Positions 14,369 through 21,111 of a stretch of DNA of 21,111 bases are shown in pieces; the first letter of the stretch is position 1, and each line of letters starts with the position of its first letter. This DNA is from SG8-39 sp041558415 (lineage in GTDB: Bacteria; Pseudomonadota; Gammaproteobacteria; Burkholderiales; SG8-39). The notes beneath the pieces were generated by a model. That model ran no database searches, was not told where the DNA came from, and saw only the letters and a program-made list of their open reading frames with translations. The position numbers and the translations under genes are program-made. The stretch lies in contig JBFFEY010000052.1 in NCBI GenBank assembly GCA_041558415.1, forward strand, positions 1 through 21,111. The letters are read 5' to 3'.

Positions 14369-15466
14369 TCAGCGCAGAAGGTATTTCTTCACCGCGCGCT
14401 CGTTCCAGCGCATGCCGAGGCCGGGACGCTCGGGAACCACGACGTGGCTGTTCTTCAGCCGTGCCGGCTCTTCCAGCACCGGATCGGCCCAGTCGACGTA
14501 CTCGAGCCAGTGGCCGGTCGGCGTCACGGCGAGCAGGTGGCCGCTCGCCTCCGGGAACAGATGGCTCGACATCTCGACGCCGGCGGCCTGTGCGAGCGCG
14601 GCGGCGCGCATCCAGCCGGTCACGCCGCCGATGCGCTGCGCATCCGGCATGACGTAGTCACAGGCGCCGGCGGCGAGCGCCTGCGCCATCTGCTCGGGGC
14701 CCATGAAGTTCTCGCCAATCTGGATCGGCGTGGCGACTTCGCGCGCGACCTTGGCGTTGCCGGCGAAGTCGTCGGCCCGTACGGGCTCCTCGATCCAGGT
14801 CACGCCGCCCTCGTCGTCGATCATGCGCCCGCGCCTGATTGCCTCGGCCACGCTCAAGCCCTGGTTGAAGTCGGTCATCAGCGTGATCTTCGGCCCGATG
14901 GCCTTCTTCACCGCGCGCAGCGCCTCGATGTCTTCCTTCGCCGTCGCGCGGCCGAGGCGCAGCTTGATCGCGGAGAAGCCCTCGGCGACCAGCGCTTCGG
15001 CCTCCTTCACCAGCGGCTTGAGCGGCTGGATGCCGAGGCCCTTGGAGTTGTAGGCCGCGACCGGGCGCGGCGTGCCGCCGAGCAGCCGCACCAGCGACCG
15101 ACCGAGCGCCTGACCGAGCGCATCCCAGGCCGCCATGTCGATACCCGACATGGCGAACAGCACGATGTTGTGCACGCCGAGCAGCGTGTACTTCGCATGC
15201 AGCTTGCGCTCGAGATCGAACGGCGCCACGGCATCGCCCTTCACCATGGGTGCCATGGCCTCGATCAGCGCCGCCATCGGCTTGAGATGGTGTTGGCCGA
15301 CGCCGAACAGGTAGGCGCGGCCCGTGACACCGCCGTCGGTCTCCAGATCGAGCAGCAGTAGCGGCGCCGTCGTAATCGCACCGGTCGCAGTCGCGAGCGG
15401 CCGCTTCATCGGCACCGCCACGGCGCGTGCGCGCAGGCCGCGAATCTTCAGCTTGTCGAGCTTCAT
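14369..15466 (-). CDS. Mandelate racemase/muconate lactonizing enzyme family protein
   Basis: This 365-residue enolase-superfamily enzyme is strikingly close to mandelate racemase itself from end to end. In remembered alignment with the Pseudomonas enzyme, the metal ligands are Asp199, Glu226 and Glu252 (D195/E221/E247). Asn201, Asp275, His302 and Glu322 match N197, D270, H297 and E317. The S-specific base motif KxK is KLR here: Lys168 is kept, but the catalytic K166 position is Arg170. Shared blocks include GIDMAAWDALG, VTWIEEP, GGVTGW, MSSHLF and HWLE. The family abstracts an alpha proton from carboxylates with Mg2+. The product may be an epimerised or dehydrated 2-hydroxy acid. Its ATG overlaps the hydrolase stop in ATGA, so the two are translationally coupled. 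Confidence 0.9.
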   Translation of the reverse strand: MKLDKLKIRGLRARAVAVPMKRPLATATGAITTAPLLLLDLETDGGVTGRAYLFGVGQHHLKPMAALIEAMAPMVKGDAVAPFDLERKLHAKYTLLGVHNIVLFAMSGIDMAAWDALGQALGRSLVRLLGGTPRPVAAYNSKGLGIQPLKPLVKEAEALVAEGFSAIKLRLGRATAKEDIEALRAVKKAIGPKITLMTDFNQGLSVAEAIRRGRMIDDEGGVTWIEEPVRADDFAGNAKVAREVATPIQIGENFMGPEQMAQALAAGACDYVMPDAQRIGGVTGWMRAAALAQAAGVEMSSHLFPEASGHLLAVTPTGHWLEYVDWADPVLEEPARLKNSHVVVPERPGLGMRWNERAVKKYLLR

Positions 15467-16365
15467 TTGACGCCCGCGGGCTTGCCCGAAGGCCCCCAGA
15501 TCGACGCCGGCGCCGCACGCGCGTCGCGCGGCATCCAGCGTCCGGCGCCAACCTGGTGCAGGAAGTTGTCGAGCAGCAGGTTGAACAGCGCCGGCTCCTC
15601 GAGGTTGATGCCATGGCCGCTCATCGGCAGCAGCGCCAGCCCGGCGCTGCGGATGCAGCGCTTCATCAGCAGGTTGGCTTCGAGCGCCGGCTCCTCCTCG
15701 TCGCCGAGCATGATCAGCGTCGGCACCTCGATGGCCTGCATTTCGGCGGTGAGGTCGTAGATCGACGGCCGACGGCCCTGGTAGCCGCGCATGGTGTTCG
15801 CCGAGCCGAGCGCCGAGTGCTCTTTGAACTGCTGGATGTATTCGGCGAAGCCGCGCGGGTCCTTGTTCTGCAGCTGCACCCGCGTCGGACCATGGCCGTA
15901 GGTCGCAGCGAAATGGTCCATCCCCTTTTCCATGATGACCGCGGCGTTCTCGGTGCTCGCCTTCTGGAAATCGCGGTAGTGCCCCGGATGCGCGCCGTAG
16001 GCGCCGCCGGCGATGGTCAGCGACAGCGCCCGCTTCCCGTAGCGGATGCCGAAGTGCAGCGTCGCGAAGGCGCCCATCGACAGTCCAACGATGTGCGCGC
16101 GCTCGAGCTTGAGGCCATCGAGCACGCTGCGGATGTCGTCGCAGGCGCGCGCCTGCGAGTAGCGCTCGAAGTCTTTGGGCACGTCGGAGGGCGGATAGCC
16201 GCGCGCGTTGTAGGTGATGCAGCGGTAACGCCGCGAGAAATGCCTTACCTGCGGCTCCCAGCTGCGGCAGTCGCCGGCGAACTCGTGCACGAACACGATC
16301 GGCGTGCCGCTGCCGGTTTCTTCGTAATACAGCTTGACGCCGTCGTCGGTGGTGACGTGGGACAT
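15463..16365 (-). CDS. Alpha/beta fold hydrolase
   Basis: This 300-residue protein has a full alpha/beta hydrolase triad: nucleophile Ser96 in GLSMG, Asp222 in LGDEEEP and His251 in GHGINLEEP. The HEFAG segment (27-31) supplies the oxyanion hole. It resembles the 3-oxoadipate enol-lactonase/epoxide-hydrolase branch (VHEFAGDCRSWEPQV, then YNARGYPPSD), which acts on esters, lactones or C-C bonds in the cytoplasm. The start MSHVTTDDGVKLYYEETGSG is the normal family N-terminus; the frame is open further upstream but only as a shadow. It is the first gene of the minus-strand operon and shares ATGA with the racemase-like gene. It may provide the acid handled by the following two enzymes. Confidence 0.9.
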   Translation of the reverse strand: MSHVTTDDGVKLYYEETGSGTPIVFVHEFAGDCRSWEPQVRHFSRRYRCITYNARGYPPSDVPKDFERYSQARACDDIRSVLDGLKLERAHIVGLSMGAFATLHFGIRYGKRALSLTIAGGAYGAHPGHYRDFQKASTENAAVIMEKGMDHFAATYGHGPTRVQLQNKDPRGFAEYIQQFKEHSALGSANTMRGYQGRRPSIYDLTAEMQAIEVPTLIMLGDEEEPALEANLLMKRCIRSAGLALLPMSGHGINLEEPALFNLLLDNFLHQVGAGRWMPRDARAAPASIWGPSGKPAGVK

Positions 16366-16470
16366 GCGGTATCTTTCCGTCGTTGCGAAATCGATGATCG
16401 AGGGGGCCTGCGGACAGCGCCGCGGGCCTGCAAGACTAGCAAGAATCACTGCCTGAAGGAGGCCCGTTTC

Positions 16471-17241
16471 ATGGATCTGGAGTTGAAGGGAAAGCGCGCA
16501 CTGATCACCGGCGCGTCGAAGGGGATCGGCCGAGCCTGCGCCGAGGTTCTCGCACAGGAGGGCTGCGACCTGCGCCTCGTCTCGCGCACGGCCGAGGCCC
16601 TGGAAAAGGCCGCCGGCGAGATCCGCAGCCGCCACGCCGTCGACGCGCAGTGGAAGGCAGCCGACCTGTCGCAGCGCGGCGCCGCGGAAGACGTCGCCGC
16701 CTGGGCGGGCGAACTCGACATCCTCGTCAACAATGCCGGCGCCATCCCGGGCGGCGACCTGCTGCGGGTGGACGAGGACACCTGGCGGCGCGCCTGGGAC
16801 CTCAAGGTATTCGGCTACATCAACCTGTCGCGACTGGTCTACGCACGCATGGCGGCGCGCCGCAACGGCGTGATCGTCAACGTGGTCGGCAGCGCCGGCG
16901 TAAAGATGAACGCCGCCTACATCACCGGCAGCACCGGCAACGCCGCGCTCGGCGCCTTTACCCGCGCGCTCGGCGGCGCATCGCACGCCGACGGCGTGCG
17001 CGTGCTGGGCGTCAATCCCGGTCCGATCGCCACCGACCGGCTCGTGGGACTGTACAAGCAGATGGCGCAGACGCAGCTCGGCGACGCGGCGCGCTACGAG
17101 GAGCTGTTCAAGGGCATGTCGTTCGACCGCCCCGGCAAGCCCGAGGAAGTTGCCTGGACGGTGGCTTTCTTCGCCTCGCCGCGCTCGTCCTACACCAGCG
17201 GCTGCATGCTCACCATCGACGGCGGGCAGGTCAACCGCTGA
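16471..17241 (+). CDS. SDR family protein with non-canonical active site
   Basis: This 256-residue short-chain dehydrogenase-like protein has ALITGASKGIG (residues 10-20), NNAG (87-90) and a C-terminal TIDGG. The active-site region reads VVGSAGVKMNAAYITGSTGNAAL. Ser141 and Tyr150 are 9 apart instead of about 13, and position 154, where classical SDRs have the catalytic Lys, is Ser. As I recall, related SDRs with a YI-x-G-[ST]-x-GNAAL pattern exist, so this looks like a conserved atypical subgroup rather than a mutation. AAGGAGG lies upstream of the ATG. It is divergent from the hydrolase operon (105 bp) and converges on the GST gene 9 bp later. The substrate is unknown, and catalysis by the standard mechanism is doubtful. 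Confidence 0.85.
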   Translation: MDLELKGKRALITGASKGIGRACAEVLAQEGCDLRLVSRTAEALEKAAGEIRSRHAVDAQWKAADLSQRGAAEDVAAWAGELDILVNNAGAIPGGDLLRVDEDTWRRAWDLKVFGYINLSRLVYARMAARRNGVIVNVVGSAGVKMNAAYITGSTGNAALGAFTRALGGASHADGVRVLGVNPGPIATDRLVGLYKQMAQTQLGDAARYEELFKGMSFDRPGKPEEVAWTVAFFASPRSSYTSGCMLTIDGGQVNR

Positions 17242-17250
17242 CCCGGAAAA

Positions 17251-18189
17251 CTATTCCGCCTTCCTCAGCTGGAAGCCCATGCGCGGGAAGTGGATCACCA
17301 CGGTTCCCGCGCGCGCGTCACTGCGTCGCACCGCAATTTCCTCGGTCGAGGCATTGAGCAGCTCGCCGCGCACAGGATCGAGCGCGTAGTCGACCGGCAT
17401 GACCTCGACCGTATCGCCCAGCGCGACGCCATCGGTCTCGTAGGTCTGCGCGTCCTTGATCGCCCCGGGCCCCGCGGCCCTCGCAATTTCGAGCGCCTTC
17501 GCGCTCGAAAAATTGCCGGGTTTGCCGTGACCGATCGCCTGCATACGCGCCATCCACGCGGCAAGCCTGGGCAACGGCTTCAGCAACGAGGCCAGCGCGG
17601 CCACACGCCCGATCGGCCACACTGTGTGATAGACGGAGAAATCGGCTGCACAGGGCGCATTGCCGAGCAGAAAGACCCGTCCGTCGGCGAACTGGCTGTC
17701 CAGCTTCTGCGCGAGAAAGGCGAACACCGCTTTTGACTCGCCGAGCGGGCCGCGACGCACGGTGCCTCCCTTGCGCATCGCCGCGCGGTCGGCGCCGAAG
17801 GTGGGAAGAAAATCGGGCTTCGCATCCGGAAAGAAGACCTTGATGTTGTCCGGCTGGAACGCGATCGGGACCGCAGTGTTGAAGAGCACGTTTTCGCCGA
17901 GATACGACATCGCCTGCACCGCAAACGTGTCGCCGAACGGGTAGAGCGTGGGCGAGGGTACGCGCCGCTCGAGCTCGAGCGCGATGCGCGCGGTGTCGCA
18001 GTACACGTCCGCACCGATCTGCAGGATCGGCGTGCGCCGGTAGCCGCCGGTGAGCGCGACCACGTCCGGCTTCGGCATCACCACCGGGATGATCACTGAC
18101 TTCCACGCCGCGCCCTTGAAGCCGAGCATGAGGCGGATCTTTTCCGCGTAGGGTGAGGCGGGATAGTGGTGCAGGATGAGATCGTTCAT
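17251..18189 (-). CDS. Glutathione S-transferase family protein with a C-terminal extension
   Basis: The 312-residue protein starts with a thioredoxin-like GST domain (LILHHYPASPYAEKIRLMLG, then RRTPILQIGADVYCDTARIA, about 1-80), where Ser12 is in the usual GSH-activating position. The all-helical GST domain with FLLGNAPCAADFSVYHTVWP follows, to about residue 230. A further 70-80 residues after this (GVALGDTVEVMPVDYALDPV and TVVIHFPRMGFQL) look beta-rich and are not part of a normal GST of about 200-230 residues. Such proteins conjugate or reduce with glutathione in the cytoplasm. The extension's role is unknown. The gene is divergent from the quinone oxidoreductase gene across 85 bp. Confidence 0.87.
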   Translation of the reverse strand: MNDLILHHYPASPYAEKIRLMLGFKGAAWKSVIIPVVMPKPDVVALTGGYRRTPILQIGADVYCDTARIALELERRVPSPTLYPFGDTFAVQAMSYLGENVLFNTAVPIAFQPDNIKVFFPDAKPDFLPTFGADRAAMRKGGTVRRGPLGESKAVFAFLAQKLDSQFADGRVFLLGNAPCAADFSVYHTVWPIGRVAALASLLKPLPRLAAWMARMQAIGHGKPGNFSSAKALEIARAAGPGAIKDAQTYETDGVALGDTVEVMPVDYALDPVRGELLNASTEEIAVRRSDARAGTVVIHFPRMGFQLRKAE

Positions 18190-18274
18190 GACGGGACTTT
18201 CGCGCTGAAACGGGACGCATTCTACGCGCGCGGGCTATCATCCGCCCTCTTCCGTTTCGAGCTGAAGGCGCGTC

Positions 18275-19258
18275 ATGAAAGCCGTTGTCTGCAAGGCCTT
18301 CGGGCCACCCGAGTCGCTGGTCATCGATGAGCTGCCCGCGCCCAAAGCGGGCGCAGGGGAAGTCGTCGTGACGGTCAAGGCCGCGAGCGTCAATTTTCCC
18401 GACGTGCTGGTGATCCAGAACAAGTACCAGGTCAAGCCGACGCTGCCGTTCTCGCCCGGCAGCGAGATGGCGGGCATCGTCAAGTCGGTGGGTGACGGCG
18501 TGAAGAACGTCAAGCCGGGCGACCGCGTGATCGCCTTCAGCAGCTACGGCGCCTTCGCCGAGGAGTGCCTGGTGCAGGCCGCGCGCCTCGTGCCGATGCC
18601 GGACGCGATGGATTTCGTGACCGGCGCAGCCTTTCTCCTCACCTATGGCACCTCGCATCACGCGCTGGTCAACCGCGCCGCGCCGAAGCCCGGCGAAACG
18701 CTGCTGGTGCTCGGCGCCGCGGGCGGCGTCGGCATCGCCGCCATCGAAATCGGCAAGGTCCTCGGGCTGCGCGTGATCGCCTGCGCCTCGAGCGAGGACA
18801 AGCTCGCGGCCTGCCGCGCGCACGGCGCCGACGAAACCATCGACTATGCACACGAGGACCTGCGCGAGCGCATCAAGGCACTGACCGGCGGCAAGGGCGT
18901 GGACATCATCTATGACCCGGTGGGCGGCCCCTATGCCGAGGCGGCGCTGCGCTCCTCCACCTGGCGTGCGCGCTTCCTGGTAATCGGCTTCGCCGCGGGC
19001 GAGATCCCGAAGATCCCGCTCAACCTGCCGCTACTCATGGAGCGTTCGATCGTCGGCGTGTACTGGGGCGAGTGGACGCGGCGCACGCCCGAGGAGTTCG
19101 CCGCCTCGGTGCGCGAGCTCATGGCGTGGTTCGTGCAAGGCAAGCTCAAGCCGCACGTCACCGACCGCTACCCGCTCGAGCGCGCGCCCGAGGCGATCGC
19201 CCTGATGGCGGCGCGCAAGGTGAAAGGCAAGGTGGTGGTCACCGTTGGCGATGCCTGA
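18275..19258 (+). CDS. NADPH:quinone oxidoreductase family (zinc-independent MDR)
   Basis: This 327-residue medium-chain reductase has the quinone oxidoreductase pattern: MKAVVCKAFGPPESLVIDEL, VKAASVNFPDVLVIQNKYQ (36-54), PGSEMAGIV, and the NADPH-binding LVLGAAGGVGIAAIEIGK near 145-162. No structural zinc cysteine cluster is seen. It should use NADPH to reduce quinones, enones or acryloyl-CoA-like compounds. The C-terminal GKVVV strand is complete. The start has GAAGG upstream. Its stop overlaps the ATG of the next gene by 8 bp, so the two are co-translated. The substrate is not predictable; quinone reductase and enoyl reductase roles are both possible. Confidence 0.9.
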   Translation: MKAVVCKAFGPPESLVIDELPAPKAGAGEVVVTVKAASVNFPDVLVIQNKYQVKPTLPFSPGSEMAGIVKSVGDGVKNVKPGDRVIAFSSYGAFAEECLVQAARLVPMPDAMDFVTGAAFLLTYGTSHHALVNRAAPKPGETLLVLGAAGGVGIAAIEIGKVLGLRVIACASSEDKLAACRAHGADETIDYAHEDLRERIKALTGGKGVDIIYDPVGGPYAEAALRSSTWRARFLVIGFAAGEIPKIPLNLPLLMERSIVGVYWGEWTRRTPEEFAASVRELMAWFVQGKLKPHVTDRYPLERAPEAIALMAARKVKGKVVVTVGDA

Positions 19259-20216
19259 TCCGCAGTGCCGCGTCCTGGTGCTGGGCGCTGGCGCGCTCGG
19301 CGCCTTATACGGTGCGGTGCTCGCGCGCGCGGGCTGCGCGGTCTCGGTCGTCGCCCGCTCCGGCATCGACGAGATTCGCCGCCACGGTTACCGCATCGAC
19401 AGCCCGCTCGGGGACCTGTCGTTCAAGCCTCAGCGCGTGCTGGCCGCGGGCGAAGCACTCGATGCGCCGCTCGACTACGTGCTGCTCGCGCTGAAGCTCG
19501 TGCCGGACACCGACCGCATCGCGCTGTTGCGGCCCTACCGGCAGGCACGGCCCGCGATCGTGCTCATCCAGAACGGCATCGCGATCGAGGACGAGGTCGC
19601 CCAGGCTTATCCGGACCAGGCGCTCATTTCCTGCGTCGCCTACGCGGCGGCCAGCCGCGCATCGCCCACGCAGATCCTGCACAACTCGAAATTCACGCGG
19701 CTGATCCTCGGCCCCTGGCCACAGGGCGCAACGCGCGTGGCGGCCGATCGGCTCGCAGACCTGCTCAAGGCCGGTGGCGCGAGCGCGGTCGTGACCGGCG
19801 ACATTACCGGCGAGCGCTGGAAGAAATGCGCCTGGAACACCGTCTACAACCCGATCTCGGCGCTCGGTGGACTCGGCACCAAGGCCATCCTGTCGGGCGA
19901 GGCGCAGACCGCGTTCGTGCGCGGCGCGATTGAAGAGGTGTGCGCCGTCGCCGCCGCGGACGGCCATCCACTCGCGCCGGACACGGTCGACAAGCAGCTC
20001 TCGGGCACGCGCGCTCTGCCCGACATCGTATCGAGCATGGGCCAGGACTGGCTCGCCGGACGGCCGCTGGAGATCGAGCCGATCCTCGGCAACGTGGTCC
20101 GCATCGCGCGCCGCCTCGGCGTCGCCGTGCCACGGCTCGACGCGCTTTATGCACTCGCCCTGATGGCGCAGGCGCACAGGAGGGGTCCACAACAGGGGTC
20201 AGACCCCTGTGGATAA
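19251..20216 (+). CDS. 2-dehydropantoate 2-reductase (ketopantoate reductase) family protein
   Basis: This 321-residue NADPH-dependent reductase starts at the ATG at 19251, overlapping the previous stop; a TTG six bases upstream is less likely. VLVLGAGALGALYGAVLARAG (about 8-28) is the nucleotide-binding motif, and IQNGI (106-110) is typical. WKKCAWNTVYNPISAL carries the catalytic Lys192 (E. coli PanE K176 position), and LEIEPILGNVV carries Glu274 (E256 position). Family members reduce ketopantoate or related 2-oxo acids. The C-terminal GPQQGSDPCG is not family sequence: the bases from 20192 belong to an inverted repeat, which also supplies the TAA stop. The native end is near MAQAHR. Paralogues in catabolic loci often do not serve pantothenate synthesis, so the reaction is uncertain. 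Confidence 0.9.
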   Translation: MPDPQCRVLVLGAGALGALYGAVLARAGCAVSVVARSGIDEIRRHGYRIDSPLGDLSFKPQRVLAAGEALDAPLDYVLLALKLVPDTDRIALLRPYRQARPAIVLIQNGIAIEDEVAQAYPDQALISCVAYAAASRASPTQILHNSKFTRLILGPWPQGATRVAADRLADLLKAGGASAVVTGDITGERWKKCAWNTVYNPISALGGLGTKAILSGEAQTAFVRGAIEEVCAVAAADGHPLAPDTVDKQLSGTRALPDIVSSMGQDWLAGRPLEIEPILGNVVRIARRLGVAVPRLDALYALALMAQAHRRGPQQGSDPCG

Positions 20217-20274
20217 GTCTCGTGAGCATAGGTAACGCGAGGCCAGCGCCACTTATCCACAGGGGTCTGACCCC
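20192..20274. repeat. Inverted repeat with GGGGTCAGACCCC and two DnaA boxes, copy 1
   Basis: Arms 20195-20218 and 20251-20274 are perfectly complementary over 24 bp, around a 32-nt middle. Each arm contains GGGGTCAGACCCC (or GGGGTCTGACCCC, its complement), itself part of a palindrome with one central base (20192-20210 in the left arm). Each arm also has a perfect DnaA-box sequence, TGTGGATAA at 20208-20216 and TTATCCACA at 20253-20261. A second, partly visible copy lies at 21046-21111. Repeats built on GGGGTCAGACCCC occur, as I recall, between genes in many beta- and gammaproteobacteria and resemble REP/BIME elements mobilised in trans by Y1 transposases. No transposase gene is in this window. 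Confidence 0.85.
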
Positions 20275-21030
20275 GTGATCCTCGAGACCGCCTCGGGGTC
20301 TTGGGGGTTCGCCTGGAGCGTGCTGGGCGTGTTCGCGGGTTACGCGCTTCGCGGTGCCACGGGCTTCGGCGCGGGTCTCATCATCGTTCCGGCGCTCGCC
20401 TTCGTCATGCCGTTCGAAGTGGTGGTGCCGCTGCTCAGCGCGATGGGAATCTTCGCGTCCTCGGGACAGGCCTGGCACCAGCGCCGCCATCTCGACGCGA
20501 CTTCACGCAAAGCCCTCGTCGCGCTGCTCGGCTGGTCGATGGTCGGGGTCGCGCTGGGGCTCATGCTGTTCGCGGTGTTGGCCTCGCGCCTGCTGCTCAA
20601 CCTGTTCGGCGTCTTCCTCGCCGCTTACGCGCTCTGGAGCCTGCGCCCGCACGCCCCGCCGCGGGCTGCGCCGCGGCGGGGCGTGATCGCCGCCTCCGGC
20701 ATCAGCGGCTCGATCGTCGCTACCCTTTTCGGCGGCATGGCAGGGCCGTTTTTCGCCGTTTACCTGGATGCGCTGCGGCTCGGCCGGGCGCGCTTCCGGG
20801 CGACCATGTCGACGGTGCTCTTCCTGCTGTCGATCGTGCGCGTCGCCGGCTACGGCGGGCTCGGTCTCTACGATGCGCGCGTCGGCGCCCTGCTCGTCGT
20901 GCTGATGCCGGTCATGGTCGTCGGCATGGTGGCCGGCGAGCGGCTGCACCATCGCCTGTCCGAGGTGCGTTTCCAGAAGGTCGTTGCCGTGCTGCTCGTC
21001 TTGAGCGGAATCGCCCTGGCGCTGAAATAG
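20275..21030 (+). CDS. TSUP family (TauE/SafE) transporter
   Basis: This 251-residue membrane protein has about seven to eight hydrophobic segments (for example WSVLGVFAGYALRG at 13-26, GAGLIIVPALAFVMP and VALLGWSMVGVALGLMLFAVL). It has the family GATGFGAGLI motif and its second-half echo (GGMAGPFFAVYLDALRLG). TauE/SafE-like proteins export sulfite, sulfoacetate or related organic anions by proton-driven transport at the inner membrane; the actual substrate here is unknown. The GTG start at 20275 is the first base after the inverted repeat. AGGGG of the repeat's right arm, 9 bp upstream, is the only Shine-Dalgarno-like sequence. A start further inside cannot be excluded, but none has a clear ribosome site. 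Repeat copies lie on both sides of the gene. Confidence 0.85.
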   Translation: MILETASGSWGFAWSVLGVFAGYALRGATGFGAGLIIVPALAFVMPFEVVVPLLSAMGIFASSGQAWHQRRHLDATSRKALVALLGWSMVGVALGLMLFAVLASRLLLNLFGVFLAAYALWSLRPHAPPRAAPRRGVIAASGISGSIVATLFGGMAGPFFAVYLDALRLGRARFRATMSTVLFLLSIVRVAGYGGLGLYDARVGALLVVLMPVMVVGMVAGERLHHRLSEVRFQKVVAVLLVLSGIALALK

Positions 21031-21045
21031 CGGCGCGGCGCCCCC

Positions 21046-21111
21046 GGGGTCAGACCCCTGTGGATAAGTCTTGCCTCGCGCTCATGTGTCTCGGCGATCG
21101 TGACTTATCCA
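21046..21111. repeat. Inverted repeat with DnaA boxes, copy 2 (cut by window end)
   Basis: The left arm 21046-21069 is identical over 24 bp to the left arm of the copy at 20195-20218, and the next two bases also match. After a 33-nt middle, ACTTATCCA (21103-21111) begins the right arm and stops at the window edge. The middle segment differs from copy 1, so the arms are the conserved part. TGTGGATAA is present in full; the second DnaA box is cut off by the window end. Confidence 0.85.

Noticed and set aside
11652..14657. 1001-residue plus-strand open frame
   Set aside because: It runs antisense through the ligase and chaperone genes and out of frame through the racemase gene. Its product is Arg/His-rich without domain motifs: a GC-rich shadow.
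20192..20274. Possible replication origin from the DnaA boxes
   Set aside because: Only two boxes occur, both inside a repeat that recurs 0.85 kb later. No AT-rich unwinding region or dnaA/dnaN/gidA neighbours are present.

Overview
This is a high-GC proteobacterial chromosome segment. The gene content fits a heterotrophic betaproteobacterium (Burkholderiales- or Rhodocyclales-like): CaiB/BaiF CoA-transferases, an IclR regulator, several short-chain dehydrogenases, an acyl-CoA ligase, a mandelate-racemase-like enzyme and a TSUP exporter. This placement is an inference from gene families and composition. No rRNA, tRNA or CRISPR array was seen.

Layout. (1) 1-2640 is visibly lower in GC. It holds the 3' end of an outer-membrane beta-barrel gene, a frameshifted remnant of an unrecognised minus-strand gene, and a periplasmic DsbA-like thioredoxin-fold protein. 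(2) 2763-3085 is a frameshifted, truncated cyclic-nucleotide-binding-domain pseudogene abutting the 3' end of an SDR gene; it marks a likely rearrangement edge. (3) 3089-7059 is a catabolic module: an SDR gene divergent from an iclR-type regulator, with palindromes in the shared promoter region, then a crotonase-fold enzyme and a class III CoA-transferase. (4) 7090-9890 has a histidine phosphatase (minus), then a second SDR, a small membrane protein and an MscS-type channel (plus). (5) 9944-10092 is a run of three inverted repeats between convergent genes. (6) 10125-12130 is a BtuF-like binding protein divergent from an alpha-methylacyl-CoA racemase with intact catalytic His and Asp. (7) 12165-16365 (minus) reads in transcription order alpha/beta hydrolase, mandelate-racemase-like enzyme (ATGA overlap), AMP-forming acyl-CoA ligase, then a PCu(A)C copper chaperone whose start lies in a strong hairpin. 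(8) 16471-21111 has an SDR lacking the usual YxxxK lysine, an extended GST, a quinone oxidoreductase overlapping a ketopantoate-reductase-family gene, and a TauE/SafE-like exporter bracketed by two copies of an inverted repeat that contains GGGGTCAGACCCC and perfect DnaA-box sequences.

How it may work together (inference): the hydrolase, racemase-like enzyme and ligase could release, epimerise or dehydrate, and CoA-activate an organic acid. The alpha-methylacyl-CoA racemase, crotonase-fold enzyme, CoA-transferase and SDRs could process CoA thioesters further. The strongest non-coding signal is the DnaA-box inverted repeat, whose first copy forms the end of one gene and abuts the start of the next.
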